From contig NZ_CP045096.1 of NCBI RefSeq assembly GCF_009184865.1, positions 5,084,001 to 5,148,000 of the forward strand: DNA of 64,000 bases, read 5' to 3'. How positions within the stretch are numbered: position 1 is the stretch's first letter; each line of letters begins with the position of its first letter. Both the position numbers and the translations under genes were made by a program. This document shows, in pieces, positions 25,922-34,731 of the stretch. Below the pieces are notes generated by a model. That model was not told where the DNA came from. It searched no databases and was given only the letters and a program-made list of their open reading frames with translations. This DNA comes from Streptomyces phaeolivaceus (GTDB lineage Bacteria > Actinomycetota > Actinomycetes > Streptomycetales > Streptomycetaceae).

Positions 25922-26053
25922 TCCGCCCCGCTCCCCGATTCCCACTACCCGGTCCGCTTTCCCCACCGGAACTTACTCAGCCGCGTTCCTCCGGCACAGC
26001 CCCGATGGCCACAACAGTCACATCGTCACACCGCTCACACGGCACCCATGAGG

Positions 26054-26062
26054 TTATCCACA
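26054..26062 (+). other. DnaA box TTATCCACA
   Basis: A perfect consensus DnaA box in a non-coding region. Confidence 0.55.
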
Positions 26063-26193
26063 GCGGGGGACACCTTACGGCGCGGCACGGTCCGCCACTC
26101 TCCCGGAAACCGCCCCGCCCGCCCCGCCGGCCGCCCCACCTGGCTTGTTACCCCCCGGCCGTTCCCCGGCCCCGCCACCCCATTCCCTTCTTC

Positions 26194-26207
26194 TAGAACC
26201 TGTTCTA
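26194..26207. promoter_or_regulatory. KstR-like operator TAGAACCTGTTCTA
   Basis: This perfect 6-2-6 palindrome fits TNNAACNNGTTNNA, the motif described for KstR-type TetR repressors of steroid and lipid breakdown in actinobacteria. It lies 42 bases before the start codon of an acyl-CoA dehydrogenase, where it would block transcription. Confidence 0.7.
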
Positions 26208-26248
26208 TCTTGACGCCCCGTCATCGGCGACACGGAAGGGGCGGGACC

Positions 26249-27451
26249 GTGGACTTCACCTTCACCGAGGAGCAGCAGGCGGCGGCCGAGGCGGCGAGGG
26301 CGGTGTTCGCCGGGGTCGCGCCGGACAACGTACCGAGCCCGTCGCTCGTGCCGGGGGCCGTGGCGGACGACTTCGACCGGGCCCTGTGGACGAAGCTCGC
26401 CGACGGGGATCTGCTGAGCCTGCTGCTGGACCCCTCGTACGGAGGGTCGGGCCTCGACCCGATCGCGCTGTGTCTGGTGCTGCGCGAATCGGCGAAGGTC
26501 CTGGCCAGGGGGCCGCTGCTGGAGAGCAGCGCCGCCGCCGTGGCCGTACAGGCGCACGGCAGCGAGGAGCTGAAGGCGGATCTGCTCGCGCGCGTCGGCC
26601 GGGGCGAGGTAGTCCTGACCGTCGCCGCGCACGGCCGCACCGGCCACGACCCGGCCGAACTCGCCGTGACCGCCCGCCGGGACGAGGACGGCGCCTGGGT
26701 CCTGGACGGCATGCAGACAGCGGTCCCCTGGGCGTACAACGCGGACTTCGTCGTCGTCCCCGCGACGGTCGCGCCCACGACGGTCACCCCCGGTGTCCCG
26801 GGCATCCCCGCCGGGGCCGAGCAGGACACGGCCGCCGCCGACGGCCGGACCGTGCTCGCCCTCGTCCCCCGCCTCCACGAAGGGGTGACGCTCGCCGAGC
26901 AGATCTCCACCGCCGGTGAACGGCTGGCGGAACTACGGCTGGAATCGGCCCGCATCGCCGCCCGGGACGTCATCGACGCGGAGGGCGCGTGGGAGCGGCT
27001 GCGTGATCTGCTGGCCACCGGGACCTGCGCGCTGGCGCTCGGGCTGGGTGAGGGCGTACTCCGCATGACCAGCGAGTACGCCGGCAAGCGGGAACAGTTC
27101 GGTTTCCCGATCGCCTCGTTCCAGGCCGTCGCCGTGCAGGCCGCCGACCGCTTCATCGACCTGCGCGCGATGGAGGCGACACTGTGGCAGGCCGCCTGGC
27201 GGATCACCTCCGGAGCGGGCGGCGCGCTGCCCGCCGCCGGCGACGTCTCCGTGGCCAAGATCTGGGCCTCGGAGGGGGTACGACGGGTCGTACAGACCGC
27301 ACAGCATCTGCACGGGGGCTTCGGCGCCGACGTCGACTACCCGCTGCACCGCTACCACGCCTGGGCCAAGTACCTGGAACTGTCCCTGGGCCCCGCGGCG
27401 GCGCACGAGGAGGCGCTGGGCGACCTCCTGGCCGCACACCCCCTGGGCTGA
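26249..27451 (+). CDS. Acyl-CoA dehydrogenase family protein (FadE-like)
   Basis: This 400-residue flavoenzyme homologue has the N-terminal helical domain (FTEEQQAAAEAARAVF), a beta domain with an insertion rich in Val/Thr/Pro near residues 170-200, and the C-terminal helical domain. KREQFGFPIASFQAVAVQAA gives the FAD-contacting Arg, and HLHGGFGADVDYPLHRYHAW is the FAD-binding HGG region. The usual YEG catalytic Glu position reads SLG here, as in divergent FadE proteins that act as heteromers. It may therefore need a partner subunit or act non-catalytically. Start GTG 26249 follows GGAAGG. A KstR-like site lies just upstream, suggesting control by a CoA-thioester-sensing TetR repressor. Confidence 0.85.
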   Translation: MDFTFTEEQQAAAEAARAVFAGVAPDNVPSPSLVPGAVADDFDRALWTKLADGDLLSLLLDPSYGGSGLDPIALCLVLRESAKVLARGPLLESSAAAVAVQAHGSEELKADLLARVGRGEVVLTVAAHGRTGHDPAELAVTARRDEDGAWVLDGMQTAVPWAYNADFVVVPATVAPTTVTPGVPGIPAGAEQDTAAADGRTVLALVPRLHEGVTLAEQISTAGERLAELRLESARIAARDVIDAEGAWERLRDLLATGTCALALGLGEGVLRMTSEYAGKREQFGFPIASFQAVAVQAADRFIDLRAMEATLWQAAWRITSGAGGALPAAGDVSVAKIWASEGVRRVVQTAQHLHGGFGADVDYPLHRYHAWAKYLELSLGPAAAHEEALGDLLAAHPLG

Positions 27452-27489
27452 GCGCCGCGCGACCCCACGCCTCGGGGCACGGGCGTCCC

Positions 27490-27837
27490 CTAGAGGACGA
27501 ACCCCGCCCCGCCCTGGTCGTCCACCACCGGGCGCCCGACGGCCGCCCAGACCTGCATGCCGCCGTCCACGTTCACGGCGTCGATGCCCCGCTGGACGAG
27601 ATACATGGTGACCTGCGCCGAACGCCCGCCCGACCGGCAGATCACATGGATCCTGCCGTCCTGCGGCGCCGCCTCGGTCACCTCGCCGTAGCGCGCCACG
27701 AACTCGCTGATGGGGATGTGCAGCGCCCCTTCGGCATGACCCGCCTGCCACTCGTCGTCCTCCCGGACGTCCAGCAGGAAGTCGTCGTCCTTGAGGTCCC
27801 CGACCTCGACCGTGGGCACATCCGCTCCGAAATGCAT
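27490..27837 (-). CDS. Single-domain rhodanese-like protein
   Basis: This 115-residue rhodanese has the active-site Cys in ICRSGGRSAQ and the CH2-like DVREDDEWQAGHAEGALHIP at the front. Such proteins carry sulfane sulfur for thiosulfate or sulfur relay. It converges on the acyl-CoA dehydrogenase with 38 bases between. It is a single gene with no sulfur-pathway neighbours. Confidence 0.9.
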   Translation of the reverse strand: MHFGADVPTVEVGDLKDDDFLLDVREDDEWQAGHAEGALHIPISEFVARYGEVTEAAPQDGRIHVICRSGGRSAQVTMYLVQRGIDAVNVDGGMQVWAAVGRPVVDDQGGAGFVL

Positions 27838-27940
27838 GCGTACGACGCTACCCGACCGGACGACGGACGACCCGGGCCCTCCGCACTCCGACCGGGAGAA
27901 GCGGGCCTCCCTGCTTCCTCGCCGGGCCCGGACTCCCGGA

Positions 27941-28918
27941 CTACCCGTCCTGGCCGAGCAGTTCCGTCAGTTCGGCTTCCCGCTGCTCGACCTCCGCCAG
28001 CAGCTGGTCGGCGATCTCGTCGAGGAGGCGGTCGGGGTCGTGCGGGGCGAGGCGGAGCATCGAGCCGATGGCCCCCTCCTCCAGCTCACGGGCGACGGCG
28101 GCGAGCAGTTCCTTGCGCTGGGCGAGCCATTCGAGGCGGGCGTACAGCTCCTCGGCCCGGCTCGGCCTGAGCTCCTCCGGCACGGGCCCGGCCGCCCACT
28201 CCTCGGACAGCTCCCGCAGCAGCACCTCGTCGCCACGGCCGTACGCGGCGTTCACACGGGCTATGAACTCGTCCCGCCGCTCCCGCTCCTTGTCGTCCCG
28301 TGCCAGGTCGGGGTGGGCCTTGCGGACCAGCTCGCGGTAGAGCCTGCGGGCCTCGTCGCTCGGGCGCACCCGCTCCGGGGACCGTACGGGCCGGTCGGTG
28401 AGCATGGCCGCGGCCTCGGGGAACAGGCCCTCCGAGTCCATCCAGCCGTGGAACAGCTCCTCCACGCCCGGCATGGGCATGACCCGGGCCCGTGCCTCCT
28501 CCGCCTTGCGGACGTCCTCGGGGTTCCCGGTGCGTGCGGCCTTCGCCTCGGCGATCCGGGCGTCCAGTTCGTCGAGCCGCGCGTACACGGGGCCGAGCTT
28601 CTGGTGGTGCAGCCGGGAGAAGTTCTCCACCTCGACCCGGAAGGTCTCGACGGCGATCTCGTACTCGATCAACGCCTGCTCGGCCGCCCGCACGGCCCGC
28701 TCCAGCCGCTCCTCGGGCCGCCCCGAGCCGGCGCCGTCGCCTTCGGCCGACGCCGGTCCCTCAGCGGCCGAGGACGAGCCCTCCGTGGACGCCTCGCCTT
28801 CGGTGAACGCCGCACCCTCATCGGGCGCCGCGTCCCCCACGGGCTCCGCACCCTCATCGGGCTCCACGGGCTCGGCGGGGCGCTCGGACGGTGTCTGCTC
28901 GGCTTCCGGGGTCGTCAC
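27941..28918 (-). CDS. J-domain-like protein with acidic coiled-coil N-terminus
   Basis: This protein of 325 residues starts at GTG 28918. Residues 1-70 are acidic and disordered. A coiled coil follows (EERLERAVRAAEQALIEYEI to about 140). After a linker, LYRELVRKAHPDLARDDKER contains the HPD signature of J domains, which stimulate DnaK ATPase, followed by a helical C-terminus. The J part is a minimal core. I would call it a possible DnaJ-like adaptor of unknown client. No chaperone gene is adjacent. Confidence 0.75.
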   Translation of the reverse strand: MTTPEAEQTPSERPAEPVEPDEGAEPVGDAAPDEGAAFTEGEASTEGSSSAAEGPASAEGDGAGSGRPEERLERAVRAAEQALIEYEIAVETFRVEVENFSRLHHQKLGPVYARLDELDARIAEAKAARTGNPEDVRKAEEARARVMPMPGVEELFHGWMDSEGLFPEAAAMLTDRPVRSPERVRPSDEARRLYRELVRKAHPDLARDDKERERRDEFIARVNAAYGRGDEVLLRELSEEWAAGPVPEELRPSRAEELYARLEWLAQRKELLAAVARELEEGAIGSMLRLAPHDPDRLLDEIADQLLAEVEQREAELTELLGQDG

Positions 28919-28992
28919 CCGACCCAGCCTAGGCCACGCCTACGAACCCCACCGCAGGCCTCCGGACGCCCCGGACTCCCCGTCGGTCTCCC

Positions 28993-30474
28993 TCAGACCC
29001 CCGTCTCCGCCGCGATCCGCCCCGCTCGCACCGCCGTCACCAGGTCCGCGTGGTCCGCCTCGGTGCGGTCCGCGTAGGCCACGGCGAACGTGGCCGTCGC
29101 CTCGTCGAGTTCGTCGTTCTTGCCGCAGTAGCCGGCCAGCAGGCGCGGGTCGGCGCTGTGGGCGTGCGCTCGGGCGAGGAGGGCACCGGTCATCCGGCCG
29201 TAGTCGTCGATCTGGTCGGCGGCCAGGGCCGCGGGGTCGACACTGCCCTTGCGGTTGCGGAACTGGCGTACCTGGAAGGGGAGCCCGTCGACCGTGGTCC
29301 AGCCCAGCAGGATGTCGCTGACGACCTGCATCCGCTTCTGGCCGAGGACCACCCGGCGTCCCTCGTGGTCCACCTCCGGCACCGCGAAACCGGCGGTCGC
29401 GAGGTGCGGCTCCAGCGCCGAGGGACGGGCCTCCTTCACCTGGAGGACGAGCGCCTCACCGCGGTGGTCCAGCAGCAGGACGACGTACGAGCGGGCGCCC
29501 ACACTGCCGGTGCCGACCACCCGGAACGCCACATCGTGCACCGCGTACCGGGCCAGCAGCGGGTGACGGTCCTCCGAGAGCGTGGTCAGGTACCGCGTCA
29601 GGGAGCCGGCCACGGCCGCCGCCTCCTCGTCGTCCACGCGGCGCAGCACCGGCGGGGCGTCCACGAAGTGGCGTCCGCCGCCCTCCACCTGCCGGGTCGC
29701 CTTCGCCGCGAACCGGCCACTCGTGTTGGCGCGCGCCTTCTCCGAGACCCGCTCCAGCGTGCCCAGCAGGTCGTGGGCGTCGGTGTAGGAGACCAGTTCC
29801 TCGTCCGCGATGGCGTTCCACGCGTCGAGCGCGGAGAGCTTGGCGAGGAGCCGCATGGTGCGCCGGTAGGCGCCCGTCGCGTCGTACGCCGCCTTGCGGC
29901 AGATGTCCTCGTCGGCGCCCGCCTCGCGGCCGGCGAGCACGAGTGAGGCGGCGAGGCGCTTGAGATCCCATTCCCAGGGGCCGTGCACGGTCTCGTCGAA
30001 GTCGTTGAGGTCGATGACGAGTTCGCCGCGGGCGTCCCCGTACAGGCCGAAGTTGGCCGCGTGGGCGTCGCCGCAGATCTGCGCGCCGATGCCGGTCATG
30101 GGCGTACGGGCGAGGTCGTGGGCCATGAGGCCCGCCGAGCCGCGCAGGAACGCGAAGGGGGTGGCCGCCATTCTGCCGACCCTTATCGGGGTGAGGCCGG
30201 CGATCCGGCCGCGGTTGGACTCCTCCACCGCGGACACCGCGTCCGGCCTGTCGGTGGTGAGCGTCAGGTCCGCGTGCGCGCCGCGGGGCACCCGCGTCCG
30301 CAGTGCCTTGCCCTCCTCCTTGGGCGACCCCTCCGAGGGCCACCGGGCGAACCCGGGCACTCCCGGCACCCGGGCGCCGGTCGGCCGTGCCCCCGTGGCA
30401 CCCGCCCCGGCCTCCCGGAACTCCGCAGACTCGGCCTCGGCCACCGGCCCCGCCGTCGTACCGGCCTCGGTCAC
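28993..30474 (-). CDS. DUF2252 domain-containing protein
   Basis: This protein of about 493 residues is chosen from GTG 30474, which has GGAGG eight bases upstream; a TTG frame to 30567 is unlikely. The DUF2252 core has MAATPFAFLRGSAGLMAHDL, the kinase-like QICGDAHAANFGLYGD (a catalytic-loop-like HxxN) and LVIDLNDFDETVHGPWEWDL. These resemble the aminoglycoside kinase fold, so it may be an ATP-dependent phosphotransferase of unknown substrate. No neighbour explains its role. Confidence 0.8.
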   Translation of the reverse strand: MTEAGTTAGPVAEAESAEFREAGAGATGARPTGARVPGVPGFARWPSEGSPKEEGKALRTRVPRGAHADLTLTTDRPDAVSAVEESNRGRIAGLTPIRVGRMAATPFAFLRGSAGLMAHDLARTPMTGIGAQICGDAHAANFGLYGDARGELVIDLNDFDETVHGPWEWDLKRLAASLVLAGREAGADEDICRKAAYDATGAYRRTMRLLAKLSALDAWNAIADEELVSYTDAHDLLGTLERVSEKARANTSGRFAAKATRQVEGGGRHFVDAPPVLRRVDDEEAAAVAGSLTRYLTTLSEDRHPLLARYAVHDVAFRVVGTGSVGARSYVVLLLDHRGEALVLQVKEARPSALEPHLATAGFAVPEVDHEGRRVVLGQKRMQVVSDILLGWTTVDGLPFQVRQFRNRKGSVDPAALAADQIDDYGRMTGALLARAHAHSADPRLLAGYCGKNDELDEATATFAVAYADRTEADHADLVTAVRAGRIAAETGV

Positions 30475-30901
30475 AGCGACCGCCTCCCCCGCACCCGTCC
30501 TCGCACGAACATCAACTTGTGACGACGGTACAGCCGACGACCGAAACGCGTCAGACCCTGTGGACAACTCCGCGCCCCGCCGCTTCCCGCCTGTGGAAAA
30601 CCCGCGTACCCGCTGCCCGGCCGACCCGTCGCCAAGCCGTCACCGAGCCGGGCCGAGCCGGGCCGGGCCGGGCCGGGTGCCGCCGGTTCGGCCCGCGCCG
30701 CTATCGCGTGGTCCCCGCGCACGGCCAGCTCCGCGGCAGATGGACCTTGGCCCAGTCCTGGAGCTCGCGCAGCGCCGGTCGTCAGGGCCAAGAGCCTGGC
30801 CGAGCGCCTCGCCGCCGCGTAGCGCCCCGGGGGACGCGAAGGGCGGCCACTCCCCTCAAGGGACCGGTCAAGGCCCCTCGGGGAAGCGGTCGCCCGTGCC
30901 G
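30475..30901. other. Intergenic region with GC-rich tandem repeats and a DnaA box
   Basis: This gap of about 430 bases lies between two minus-strand genes. GCCGAGCCGGGCC-type tandem repeats occur near 30643-30678, and a TTGTCCACA box (minus strand) lies at 30559-30567. On the minus strand, a short frame ending in RELQDWAKVHLPRSWPC, near 30715-30780, resembles the end of a protein but has no start; it could be a remnant. Confidence 0.35.
30559..30567 (-). other. DnaA box TTGTCCACA
   Basis: Perfect strong DnaA box upstream of the DUF2252 gene. Confidence 0.6.
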
Positions 30902-33712
30902 TCAGGCCGCGTACGTCGCGTTCTGCGCGGTGGTCACCACCTTCTGCCCGTCGGCCTGGCCCAGCAGCCCGGCCGACACCCAGGCGGCGACGGTCGACTG
31001 CACCCGCGCCACCAGCGCGCCCTTGTCGGCGAACGGCGCCCCGGCCCAGATCTCGTCCAGCAGTGTCGTGCCGTCGGTCCGCGCCGGGTTGGCGACGCCC
31101 GAGTCGGTGCCGCCGAGCACGATCTGCGGTTCGGAGCGCCTGACGTAGGCGTGGGTCGGATCCTCGCTCCCTTCGTGGAAGGGGGCGAATTCCGTTCCGC
31201 CCAACGTGTAGTGCAGCGGCTTCCCGTTCACGGGGGTGAGGGAGGGCAGCAGGTCGCCGGAGAGCCCGGCGTTGCGGTACAGCCCGCACGACAGATAGCT
31301 CGTGGAGCTGTTCCTGCCGACCAGATTGACCGGCCCGTAGAACAGCGTCTGGAGCGACGGGTCGTCGAGGGCCTTCTCCACCCGCAGCAGGAACGGGATC
31401 GTCACGCGTACGACGTCCCCGGCCCGCCAGGTCCGGGACGGGACCGTGAAGTAGCTGCCCGCGGCCGGAGTGCCGCTCACCGCGGTGCCGTTGACGGTCA
31501 CCCGGAAGTCGGCGCCCGCCCAGGACGGCACCCGCAGCCGCAGCGCGAAGGCCGCGCTGCCGCCCCCGACGGTGATCGTGGAGCCCTGCTCCCGGGGATA
31601 GTCGGTGCTCTGCGCGACCGTCACGCCCTTCGCGGACCAGTTCAGCGTGGCGGCGCTGTACAGGTTGACGTACAGCGCGCTGCCGTCGGCCTCAGTGAAG
31701 TACACCGAGTCCTGGTACTTGGTGGCGCTCTCCATGCCGGTGCCCTCGCAGCAGGTCGTGCCCTGCTTGGGGGTGTAGTCGCGCACATGGCCGGGCTTCA
31801 GGCCGATGAAGTACGTGACCAGCGGCTTCTCCGCGTCGGCCTTGTCCTGTTTGGAGCCGAGGACCTGGTTGAGCAGGGCCCGCTCGTAGTAGTCCATGTA
31901 CTTCGGGTCCTGCTCGTGGAAGAACAGGCTCCGGCTCAGCTTGAGCAGGTTGTAGGCGCAGCAGGTCTCGGCGTTGGTGTCGCTGATCGTCCCCGAGATG
32001 ACCCCGCGCGCCTTCCAGAACTCGGCCGTGCTGGTGCCGCCGATCCCGTACATGCGCTGTGGGATCACCATGCCCCAGAAGTTCTTCGCGGCGGTCAGAT
32101 AGCGGGCCTCGCCCGTCGCGTCGTACAGCCGTACATATCCGGTGAAGATCGGGATGTGCTGGTTGGCGTGCAGGCCGTCGAGGATGTCGGTGTTGGCGGC
32201 GCAGGCGTCGATGAGACTGTCGAGATCGAACAGCTTGGCCAGGGCGAGGTGATCGGCCTTGCCGGTGATCGTGTACAGGTCGACGATGGTCTCGACGATG
32301 CCGCCGAACTCGCCACTGGAGAAGATCCCCCACATCCGCTGGAGGGTGGCGTCGGGCAGCTTGGACAGCCGCGAGTACATCCAGTCGCACATGCCCGACG
32401 CGAGATCGAGGGCCCGGGAGTCGTCCGTGGCGAGATACGCGTCCAGCAGACCCTTGAGGATCTTGTGCGCCGTGTAGTAAGGCGCCCACACCCTCGTGTA
32501 GTCGCCGCTCGTCATCGACTCCAGTGCGATGAACTGCGTTTCCGGGTAGGCCGCCAGGAAGCCCTGATGGCTCGGGCCGTCCCAGGTACGGCGGAGGGTG
32601 GCGTTCAGCCCGCGCCCGGAGGAGTCGCCTAAGGTGCCGGTGGTGGTAGTGGAGAAGTAGTACGAGGCGAGGTTGCCGAGTCCCGCGGCGGACTTCTTGG
32701 CCTCGTTGGTCTGGAACGAGGTGATCTCGGCCGCGGTCAGGGCGCGCGAGTAGACGTTGAACTCGTCGAAGGCGCCCGCGTAGACCGGGTCGCCGGAGTA
32801 GTTGGAGCGGCCCAGCCAGTTGTTCGTCAGGGTGCCCAGGACGGACGGGTTGAGCGACATCGAGGTGTTCGTGGCGACGGCGGTGCCGTTGACGTAGAGG
32901 GTGCCCGTGGTGCCGGAGATGGTGACCGCGAGATGGCTCCACTGGTTCAGCGGCAGCGCGGCGGTGCCGTTGAGTCCCTGTTCGCCGCCCGAACCGCTGG
33001 TGGTGATGGCGAAGCGCGGCACCCCGGCGGCGTTGCGGGTGACCAGGTACATGTACCGGGTGCTGTTGTTGCCGAAGTCGAAGACCCGCTGCCAGTTGGC
33101 GTCATGCGTGGGGCTGACCCAGATCGACAGGGTGATCGCCGCCGAGCCGTTCAGGACGGTCGCCGGAAGGTCCACGTACTGGTAGGAACCCCGGACGTTC
33201 TCGTGCGCGCCACCCCATCTGCCGGTGACGGTGAGCATGCGCGGGTCGGTGCGCAGCGCCGCGCGCACATCGGTCAGCGCGCCGACCATGGTGGAGATCT
33301 TGTCGGCGTAGACCTGCTGTCCGGTACTCGCGTACGCCTGGGACAGCATGCTCAGGAAGTGCCCGGTGTAGTGCCCGCGAAGGTTGCCGTTGGCCTCACC
33401 GTCGAGCCCCTCCCAGCCGCCTGGGGCGACCGCGCCGCCCGTGGAGAGCCCGGCGTTGGCGCGGAACACCTGGAGAAGCCGGTTGACGTCGTAGCCGCGG
33501 CCGTGGTCGAGCATCAGCTGCCGTTTGTCGGCGTACAGGCCTTGGCCGAGCGTCACGTCCTTGAGCTCGAAGGGCCGCACCGACCAAGTGGAGGGCGTCG
33601 GAACGGTGGCGGCGACCGCACGGCCGCCGCCCGCCGAGAAGGAGACTCCGGGGACGGCCGCGGCGAGCATCGCGGACTGGAGGAGGAAGCGTCTGGAGAG
33701 GGGCGGTGCCAT
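30902..33712 (-). CDS. Tat-exported beta-L-arabinofuranosidase-type hydrolase (GH127-like) with LamG insertion
   Basis: This 936-residue secreted enzyme starts with a Tat-type signal (SRRFLLQSAMLAAAVPG). The catalytic domain begins at FELKDVTLGQGLYADKRQL. It is interrupted after about 120 residues by a LamG/concanavalin-like domain (SIWVSPTHDANWQRVFDFG to the FDEFNVYSRALTAAE hallmark), then resumes at AAYPETQFIALESM. The GH127 Cys/Glu metal or catalytic cluster is visible in NAETCCAYNLLKLSR and TTCCEGTGMES. It probably releases L-arabinose from plant polysaccharides or glycoproteins. ATG 33712 follows GAGG. It is likely regulated through an inverted repeat at 33768-33785. Confidence 0.85.
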   Translation of the reverse strand: MAPPLSRRFLLQSAMLAAAVPGVSFSAGGGRAVAATVPTPSTWSVRPFELKDVTLGQGLYADKRQLMLDHGRGYDVNRLLQVFRANAGLSTGGAVAPGGWEGLDGEANGNLRGHYTGHFLSMLSQAYASTGQQVYADKISTMVGALTDVRAALRTDPRMLTVTGRWGGAHENVRGSYQYVDLPATVLNGSAAITLSIWVSPTHDANWQRVFDFGNNSTRYMYLVTRNAAGVPRFAITTSGSGGEQGLNGTAALPLNQWSHLAVTISGTTGTLYVNGTAVATNTSMSLNPSVLGTLTNNWLGRSNYSGDPVYAGAFDEFNVYSRALTAAEITSFQTNEAKKSAAGLGNLASYYFSTTTTGTLGDSSGRGLNATLRRTWDGPSHQGFLAAYPETQFIALESMTSGDYTRVWAPYYTAHKILKGLLDAYLATDDSRALDLASGMCDWMYSRLSKLPDATLQRMWGIFSSGEFGGIVETIVDLYTITGKADHLALAKLFDLDSLIDACAANTDILDGLHANQHIPIFTGYVRLYDATGEARYLTAAKNFWGMVIPQRMYGIGGTSTAEFWKARGVISGTISDTNAETCCAYNLLKLSRSLFFHEQDPKYMDYYERALLNQVLGSKQDKADAEKPLVTYFIGLKPGHVRDYTPKQGTTCCEGTGMESATKYQDSVYFTEADGSALYVNLYSAATLNWSAKGVTVAQSTDYPREQGSTITVGGGSAAFALRLRVPSWAGADFRVTVNGTAVSGTPAAGSYFTVPSRTWRAGDVVRVTIPFLLRVEKALDDPSLQTLFYGPVNLVGRNSSTSYLSCGLYRNAGLSGDLLPSLTPVNGKPLHYTLGGTEFAPFHEGSEDPTHAYVRRSEPQIVLGGTDSGVANPARTDGTTLLDEIWAGAPFADKGALVARVQSTVAAWVSAGLLGQADGQKVVTTAQNATYAA

Positions 33713-33767
33713 GTGCGCCTCGTCTCTGGCAGGTGGGGGCGTCGGACAAAGCGAGAACCATGCATCG

Positions 33768-33785
33768 CGTTCGAAATTACGAACG
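33768..33785. promoter_or_regulatory. Inverted repeat CGTTCG-N6-CGAACG
   Basis: A 6-6-6 palindrome lies 56 bases upstream of the glycoside hydrolase start codon. It resembles a sugar-responsive repressor operator in layout, but the regulator is unknown. Confidence 0.5.
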
Positions 33786-33899
33786 TTGTGCGAATTTCCG
33801 ACCAGAAGATAGGTATGGGGCAGTCGGGCGTCAACGGTACTGACGGGTTTCACGAGGCCGGTGCTCAGACGGATCCACCGCATGCACTCACTCGGCGCC

Positions 33900-33913
33900 G
33901 TTTCACGTGAAAC
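33900..33913. other. parS site (perfect GTTTCACGTGAAAC)
   Basis: Perfect ParB-binding palindrome in the intergenic region between the GH127 gene and tRNA-Leu. Confidence 0.9.
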
Positions 33914-34115
33914 ATCGCACCTATCCCCATCTACGACGATTCACGTGGCGCCGCCCCCGCCGCCCCCACCGACCGCGCGTACGGGGCACGGCACGCCCCC
34001 ACTCCACCCCGCGCCACCGGAAGCCGAAAGCCCTTGCCGAATCCCCTGAGAGACTCCTCACACTTCAGAGCCCGCCGTCAGGCTGCGCAACCTTCCGCGC
34101 AGCGCGCGAGCGAAC

Positions 34116-34157
34116 AAAAAAGAAGCGGTCCCATCGTGATCACGATGGGACCGCTTC
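34116..34157 (-). terminator. Terminator of tRNA-Leu
   Basis: A perfect 36-base palindrome (GAAGCGGTCCCATCGTGA and its complement) is followed on the minus strand by six T. It is a classic rho-independent terminator just beyond the tRNA 3' end. Confidence 0.9.
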
Positions 34158-34161
34158 GCCG

Positions 34162-34245
34162 TGCGCGAGGGGGGAGTTGAACCCCCACGCCCTTGCGGGC
34201 ACTGGAACCTGAATCCAGCGCGTCTGCCTATTCCGCCACCCGCGC
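34162..34245 (-). tRNA. tRNA-Leu (anticodon CAG)
   Basis: A full cloverleaf is visible. The acceptor pairs are GCGCGGG/CTCGCGC and the D arm has GGCGGAATAGGCAGACGC. The anticodon arm is CTGGA-TTCAGGT-TCCAG with CAG at 34-36, followed by a long variable arm (TGCCCGCAAGGGCG) as in class II tRNAs and the T arm GGGGGTTCAACTCCCCC. CCA is not encoded. A -10-like TAATCT lies at 34303-34308. Confidence 0.95.
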
Positions 34246-34731
34246 ATTGGGTGTGTCCTCGGGCCTCGTACCTTGCGGTGTCGGCGCCTTCCGACATCGA
34301 GAAGATTAGCACGCTGAAGACGGTGACTTCACATCCCTTATCCGCGGCCGGCCCCGGTCCCCGACGACGTGACACAGCCGACCAGCACGGACCGAACACA
34401 CGCCCAGTGCGGGCACGTATCAACGAGTGCTGGTTCACGTATCAACCTCGTACCGGTCCCGGTCATCTCCACTGGAGAGGGACGGGGTGCGCAGTCCGGT
34501 GCGGGACACTGGTCTCGTGCCGCCTCTACGATCCTTGGCAGAGTTCGGACGGGGTAGTTCGAAGAGGAGCTCCGGAGGGAATCCGGGAGGGGACTTCAGT
34601 GGGCGTCGGCACCGGGTGACACCGGCCGACCGGGCCGACAGGGGGAACCAGCCGATTTCCCGGCGCGTGGATACGATCAGTAAGCAGTACCGATGCGGTA
34701 CGCAGAGCGGTGACGACGGAGGAGGTGCCCC
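34246..34731. other. Divergent region between tRNA-Leu and the fhaA operon
   Basis: This region of about 490 bases must hold the tRNA promoter and the promoter of the fhaA-pknB operon. GCTAATCTTC on the minus strand (34301-34310) is also found upstream of tRNA-Ile. A GGAGG site precedes fhaA. No gene was recognised. Confidence 0.45.

Larger units (their letters stand above)
25922..26248. other. Divergent promoter region, DUF5819 and acyl-CoA dehydrogenase
   Basis: This region of about 330 bases holds a DnaA box (26054-26062) and a KstR-like palindrome (26194-26207). A frame running through it on the plus strand continues the acyl-CoA dehydrogenase frame but lacks a start with a ribosome site. 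Confidence 0.5.
33713..34115. other. Promoter region of the GH127 gene with parS
   Basis: This region holds an inverted repeat (33768-33785) and one parS site (33900-33913). The rest, down to the tRNA-Leu terminator, shows no gene. Confidence 0.5.

Noticed and set aside
34161..34619. Plus-strand frame of 152 codons across tRNA-Leu
   Set aside because: It runs through the tRNA on the opposite strand and its apparent protein is an artefact of that sequence.
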